A program made the position numbers and the translations under genes. From Candidatus Aenigmatarchaeota archaeon (lineage in GTDB: Archaea > Aenigmatarchaeota > Aenigmatarchaeia > PWEA01 > B50-G16), in the NCBI GenBank assembly GCA_003663345.1, contig QMZU01000004.1:1-17224 (forward strand): a DNA stretch of 17,224 nt, given 5' to 3'. Under the pieces are notes generated by a model. That model did no database searches, had not been told where the DNA came from, and worked only from the letters and a program-made list of their open reading frames with translations. Positions 13,664 to 17,224 of this stretch are shown here, in pieces (position 1 is the stretch's first letter; every line of letters starts with the position of its first letter).

Positions 13664-15399
13664 TGTGGAAGGATTTTTTGGAAAGAATCAGGAAGAATTT
13701 CCCCATCAGAAGGGGAATGCTCAGAGAGGTGCATAGAAAGAGGAGCAGAAAGGAGATAGAGGAACTGCTCGAGGAGATTCCGAAGTTTCGGGTTCATGAA
13801 CCGGAGCATCTGATAGTGATTCCACCGACAGATGACATTAGAAACGTTAATGTTCAGTATCCGCTTCTCGAACCCTATGCCTATGCGCATATAAAGTGGA
13901 GTGATGCCGAAGGAGAGCTGATATACAGGGTGGTGGAGCCGAAACTGAACGAGAAGGAGAAAAGAATATATCAGAAGGTCGTGAACGCACTGGTGGAACT
14001 GGTGGATGTTCAGCTCTCCACCATAAAGAACCCGAACCAGGCGATGGAGTATGTGGAGGAGAAGATAAAGGAAATCCTGAGTGAAATGGAGATAGACCTG
14101 AGCAGAACGGAGTTCTCAAAGATAATGTACTACATCTACAGGAACTTCGTTGGTCTTAACCGAATTGAGCCGCTGATGCATGACTCCTACATAGAGGATA
14201 TATCATGCGACGGTATAGAGGTTCCTGTGTACGTTGTCCACAAAAGGTTCGGATCACTCCAGACCAATATAGTGTACAGAGATGAGGAGGAATTGAGGGA
14301 TTTTGTTGTGAAGCTGGCTGAGAGAGCCGGTAGATATATATCTTATGCTGAGCCGCTCCTTGACGGGTCATTACCTGACGGGACAAGGGTTCAGGCAACC
14401 CTGGCAAAGGATGTGACCACAAGAGGACCGACCTTCTCCTTAAGAAAGTTCACAGAAGAGCCCTTCTCACCGGTTGATATGATAAAACTCCACACCGCCT
14501 CTTCGGAGATGATGGCATACCTTTGGTTCCTGATAGAAAACGGCGTCTCGCTTCTGATATGCGGGGGTGTTGCAACAGGAAAAACCTCGCTTCTCAATGC
14601 CATAAGCCTCTTCATACCACCTGAGGCGAAAATAATCTCCATTGAAGATACCAGAGAGCTGAACCTGCCGCACGATAACTGGATACCGGCTGTGGCGCGC
14701 TTGGGTTTCGGAACACCAACAGCTGCCGGAACCAAGTACGGTGAGGTGAGGATGTTCGACCTTCTCAAGGACAGTTTCAGGCAGAATCCTGACTACGTCA
14801 TAATCGGAGAGGTGAGAGGCGAGGAAGCATATGTCATGTTCCAGGGAATGGCCTCAGGTCACCCATCAATGGGAACCATGCACGCAAGAGGCGTCAAAAC
14901 CGTTATAAAAAGACTACAGACACCACCGATACAACTCCCACCCGCTCTCGTTGAGATTCTTGATATCGTTATAACAATGACCCATGCCCGTGAGAAGGGG
15001 AAGAGCGCGCGAAGGATAGAGAGTATAACCGAGATAGTTTCGGTCGACCCTGATACGGGTGATGCCAAGACCAATGTCGTGTTCGAGTGGCTTCCAAGAG
15101 AGGATAAGTTCGTGAGAGGGAAGGGCAACTGGGTCCTGCAGAAGATAAGCAGGGGAAAAGGCATAAGGATGTCTGAAATAAAGAAAGAGCTTGAAAACAG
15201 GGAGAAGGTTCTGGAGTGGTTACTTAAAAAAGGCGTGACCGACTGGAAGAGCGTCGCTGAAATAGTCGGTGAGTATCACCGGAACCCACAATCGGTAATG
15301 AAGAGAATTGGTGTAAGAACTTCAAAGAAGACTTCCAAGAAAACCAAAAAATCCACCGCATCCAAGAAACCAAAGGTTCATAAGTCCAGGAAACGTTAG
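13660..15399 (+). CDS. Type IV pilus/secretion ATPase, archaeal GspE/PilB-like family (system B)
   Basis: This is a 579-residue motor ATPase, second of its kind in the window. Motifs: Walker A GGVATGKTS (302-310; K308), Asp box SIEDTREL, Walker B-type YVIIGEVRG with E384, and His box SGHPSMGTMHA. It has a longer N-terminal part than the ATPase at 2229-3791 (HEPEHLIVIPPTDD and an IKWSDAEGELIYRVVEP strand region) and ends in a Lys/Thr/Ser-rich tail (about residues 550-579). ATG 13660 overlaps the eS26 stop as ATGA, with AAGGT shortly before; ATG 13663 is an alternative. Two platform genes follow. The tail recalls the Lys-rich end of the unknown protein at 1429-2232 and may contact membrane, nucleic acid or a partner. 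That is inference. Confidence 0.95.
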   Translation: MMWKDFLERIRKNFPIRRGMLREVHRKRSRKEIEELLEEIPKFRVHEPEHLIVIPPTDDIRNVNVQYPLLEPYAYAHIKWSDAEGELIYRVVEPKLNEKEKRIYQKVVNALVELVDVQLSTIKNPNQAMEYVEEKIKEILSEMEIDLSRTEFSKIMYYIYRNFVGLNRIEPLMHDSYIEDISCDGIEVPVYVVHKRFGSLQTNIVYRDEEELRDFVVKLAERAGRYISYAEPLLDGSLPDGTRVQATLAKDVTTRGPTFSLRKFTEEPFSPVDMIKLHTASSEMMAYLWFLIENGVSLLICGGVATGKTSLLNAISLFIPPEAKIISIEDTRELNLPHDNWIPAVARLGFGTPTAAGTKYGEVRMFDLLKDSFRQNPDYVIIGEVRGEEAYVMFQGMASGHPSMGTMHARGVKTVIKRLQTPPIQLPPALVEILDIVITMTHAREKGKSARRIESITEIVSVDPDTGDAKTNVVFEWLPREDKFVRGKGNWVLQKISRGKGIRMSEIKKELENREKVLEWLLKKGVTDWKSVAEIVGEYHRNPQSVMKRIGVRTSKKTSKKTKKSTASKKPKVHKSRKR

Positions 15400-15406
15400 A
15401 ATAAAT

Positions 15407-16282
15407 ATGCGCTCTCTGAAGAGAATAGCTGTCAAATGCTGTGGAGGTCTTGCTGACAGGTATTCCGAATTCTTCAAGCCCTTGAGGTCGCCACTTGAAA
15501 GAGGACATTTGAAAATACTCTTCAGAACCTATGTGAGCATAATATTCTTCTTCACAATCCTCTCATCCATATCAGGTGGTTTAATATTATTTCTCTTCTT
15601 CCTCCTTCAGGGCGAAAGCCTTCTCACGTCCCTCATTTATCTCTTTGCGGGTATGGTTATATCCGCAGCCATATCCTTCACTGTCCTTTACCTCTATCCC
15701 ATACAGAGGGCAGCCGAGCGCAAGAAAAGCATAGAGAACAACCTCCCATTTGCGCTGAACCATATGGCTGCTATCGCTTCATCAGGTGTCCCACCATATG
15801 TCATATTCAAACTCCTCACAGGTTTTGAAGAGTATGGTGAGATAAGCAAGGAGGCGGAGAGGATAGTCAGGAATGTGGATACTTTTGGCCAGGACATAAC
15901 CACTGCGCTGCGGATGGCAGCAAAGAGAACACCCTCCCGAGAATTCCAGGAGCTTCTCAACGGCATGGTCTCGACAATCGAAACGGGCGGAAATTTGCAT
16001 GAATTTCTGAAGGTGCAGGCTCAGCAGGCACTCTTCGATTTCCGTTTAAAGAGAGAAAGGTATCTTGAAACACTTTCAACATATGCGGACTTCTACACAG
16101 CCGTGATGATAGCAGCGCCACTTTTCTTGGTCGCTCTCCTTGCAATAATGAACATGATAGGCGGGCAGATAGGAGGGATGAGTATAAAGGATGTTATGGA
16201 GATAGGTATATATGCGGTCATACCTCTAACAAATACAGCGTTCATACTCTTCGTTCACTTAACGCAGCCGGAGCAGGTGTGA
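15407..16282 (+). CDS. Membrane platform protein, TadC/GspF-like, first of pair (system B)
   Basis: This 291-residue protein has hydrophobic segments at about 42-67, 72-97, 224-250 and 264-286, with a cytoplasmic domain between (NNLPFALNHMAAIASSGVPP, then STIETGGNLHEFLKVQAQQA). This is the T2SSF arrangement, and it matches the first platform protein of system A (3788-4675) in layout. It begins 8 bases after the ATPase stop. No convincing ribosome binding site precedes ATG 15407, so translation may depend on ribosomes arriving from the ATPase gene. Two adjacent cysteines near the N-terminus (11-12) are unusual for a cytoplasmic segment and have no obvious role. Confidence 0.9.
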   Translation: MRSLKRIAVKCCGGLADRYSEFFKPLRSPLERGHLKILFRTYVSIIFFFTILSSISGGLILFLFFLLQGESLLTSLIYLFAGMVISAAISFTVLYLYPIQRAAERKKSIENNLPFALNHMAAIASSGVPPYVIFKLLTGFEEYGEISKEAERIVRNVDTFGQDITTALRMAAKRTPSREFQELLNGMVSTIETGGNLHEFLKVQAQQALFDFRLKRERYLETLSTYADFYTAVMIAAPLFLVALLAIMNMIGGQIGGMSIKDVMEIGIYAVIPLTNTAFILFVHLTQPEQV

Positions 16283-16284
16283 AT

Positions 16285-17196
16285 ATGGGAATAATTGAAT
16301 GGATGACAAAGAGTCAGGAGAGGGAGATAATGCTACTCGTCTCCGCAGCCGGAGGGATAACGGTATTTCTGGTGAGCTTCTTCCTCTTCTACGAGGATTC
16401 CAGCCTCTTCACGCTTCTGAACCTGATTGGTGTGGTCATAATTTTCGGGCCATCCCTCATGATAAAGTTCACGGAATACCAGAGAAGAAAGGAGATGGAG
16501 GAGCGCTTTCCGGAATTCCTCAGGAATGTTGTGGAAGGAACAAGGTCCGGGATGACACTGCCACAGGCGCTCAAAAACGCAGCCCGTGGAGAGTATGGAG
16601 TCCTCACACCTTATGTGAAGAAGATGGCTGCGCAGATAGATTGGGGGATACCCTTTGATGATGTCCTGAGAAGCTTTGCCAACCAGATTGGAAGCAACAC
16701 CCTCAAGAGGGTCGTTTCTACCATAATAGAGACACACAGAAGCGGTGGAAACATTTCGGGTGTTCTCGAGGCAGTGAGCCAGAGTGTGGTGGAGGTCGAG
16801 AGGGTCAAGAAGGAGCGCTCCTCACACGTCTACAGTCAGATGATCACGGGATACACAATCTTCTTCATCTTCTTGGGTGTGATGATAGGTCTGCAGGTAT
16901 TCCTCATACCGTCACTCTCGTTTCAGAGAACTGCAGGCACAGAAGGTCTTTCCATTGGAGGCGCAACCAGCCAGGAACTGGTCGAACTCTATAACACCAT
17001 GTTCCAGAGATTGATAATAATACAGGGCGCTTTCTCAGGCCTTGCAATAGGAAAGATGGCAGAAGGAACCATAATGGCTGGGTTAAAACACAGCATGATT
17101 CTGATACTCCTCGGTTACTCCCTCTTCCTGATAGTCCCGGGTCTGCTGGGCGGGTCCGCTCTTGATCTGCTCGGGTTCGGGGCTATTGGGGGGTAA
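16285..17196 (+). CDS. Membrane platform protein, TadC/GspF-like, second of pair (system B)
   Basis: This 303-residue protein has hydrophobic segments at about 14-35, 41-62, 188-210, 242-262 and 268-290. The cytoplasmic domain holds the TadC-type signature (ERFPEFLRNVVEGTRSGMTL, then ETHRSGGNISGVLEAVSQSV). The end is glycine-rich. I chose ATG 16285 because AGGTG at 16275-16279 lies five bases upstream; GTG 16279, overlapping the previous stop as GTGA with GGAG before it, is nearly as good and adds two residues. It closes the visible part of system B. No pilin follows within the remaining 28 bases, which are A+T-rich and without a clear terminator. Confidence 0.9.
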   Translation: MGIIEWMTKSQEREIMLLVSAAGGITVFLVSFFLFYEDSSLFTLLNLIGVVIIFGPSLMIKFTEYQRRKEMEERFPEFLRNVVEGTRSGMTLPQALKNAARGEYGVLTPYVKKMAAQIDWGIPFDDVLRSFANQIGSNTLKRVVSTIIETHRSGGNISGVLEAVSQSVVEVERVKKERSSHVYSQMITGYTIFFIFLGVMIGLQVFLIPSLSFQRTAGTEGLSIGGATSQELVELYNTMFQRLIIIQGAFSGLAIGKMAEGTIMAGLKHSMILILLGYSLFLIVPGLLGGSALDLLGFGAIGG

Positions 17197-17224
17197 AAAT
17201 AAAAAATTGTAAATGGTGTTATAA

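Noticed and set aside
1..17224. CRISPR arrays, insertion sequences or integrase-type elements
   Set aside because: No regularly spaced repeats, transposase-like frames or terminal inverted repeats were seen; genes are tightly packed housekeeping and pilus functions.

Overview
The window reads as archaeal chromosome. Evidence seen directly: TATA boxes about 25 bases before several starts, leaderless or very short-leader genes, GGTGA-type ribosome binding sites, a class III (archaeal) pilin signal, archaeal-type TrpRS and ArgRS, isoprenoid lipid enzymes of the archaeal kind, a zinc-ribbon ribosomal protein best read as eS26, and an intron-containing tRNA-Tyr with the archaeal C1:G72 pair. eS26 is absent from classical Euryarchaeota, so a DPANN, TACK or other deep lineage is more likely. 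I cannot place it further.

Layout. (A) 1-6198, plus strand: a tightly coupled type IV pilus-like operon. It holds the tail of a secreted or pilin-like protein, a large N-anchored pilin-like glycoprotein candidate, an unknown winged-helix/coiled-coil/Lys-rich protein, a GspE/TadA-family ATPase and two different TadC/GspF membrane platform proteins. A canonical major-type pilin with its own promoter and a hairpin terminator follows. (B) 6302-7990: leaderless argS, converging with no gap on a small GNAT acetyltransferase and a polyprenyl diphosphate synthase (minus, 7991-9425). (C) 9556-10942: a KaiC-like ATPase and a V4R-domain protein in one operon, overlapping at the 3' end with a UbiA prenyltransferase (minus, 10904-11770). 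(D) 11836-12963: trpS, whose stop codon touches the encoded CCA end of a minus-strand tRNA-Tyr (12964-13136). (E) 13391-17196: eS26 translationally coupled to a second GspE-family ATPase and a second pair of TadC-like proteins.

How the parts work together. Regions A and E each encode the minimal inner-membrane motor of an archaeal type IV filament or secretion machine: one hexameric ATPase plus two non-identical platform proteins. Only A carries recognisable filament-type subunits in this window. The polyprenyl synthase and the UbiA enzyme fit ether-lipid or quinone-type prenyl chemistry. KaiC plus V4R looks like a regulatory or sensing pair with unknown input.

The most striking item is the tRNA-Tyr gene. 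All arms can be paired by eye, and the gene is interrupted twice: at the common 37/38 site (43 nt) and inside the T-loop between positions 59 and 60 (55 nt). Other points of interest are the coupling of a ribosomal protein to a secretion ATPase, and the unknown wHTH/coiled-coil protein inside the pilus operon.
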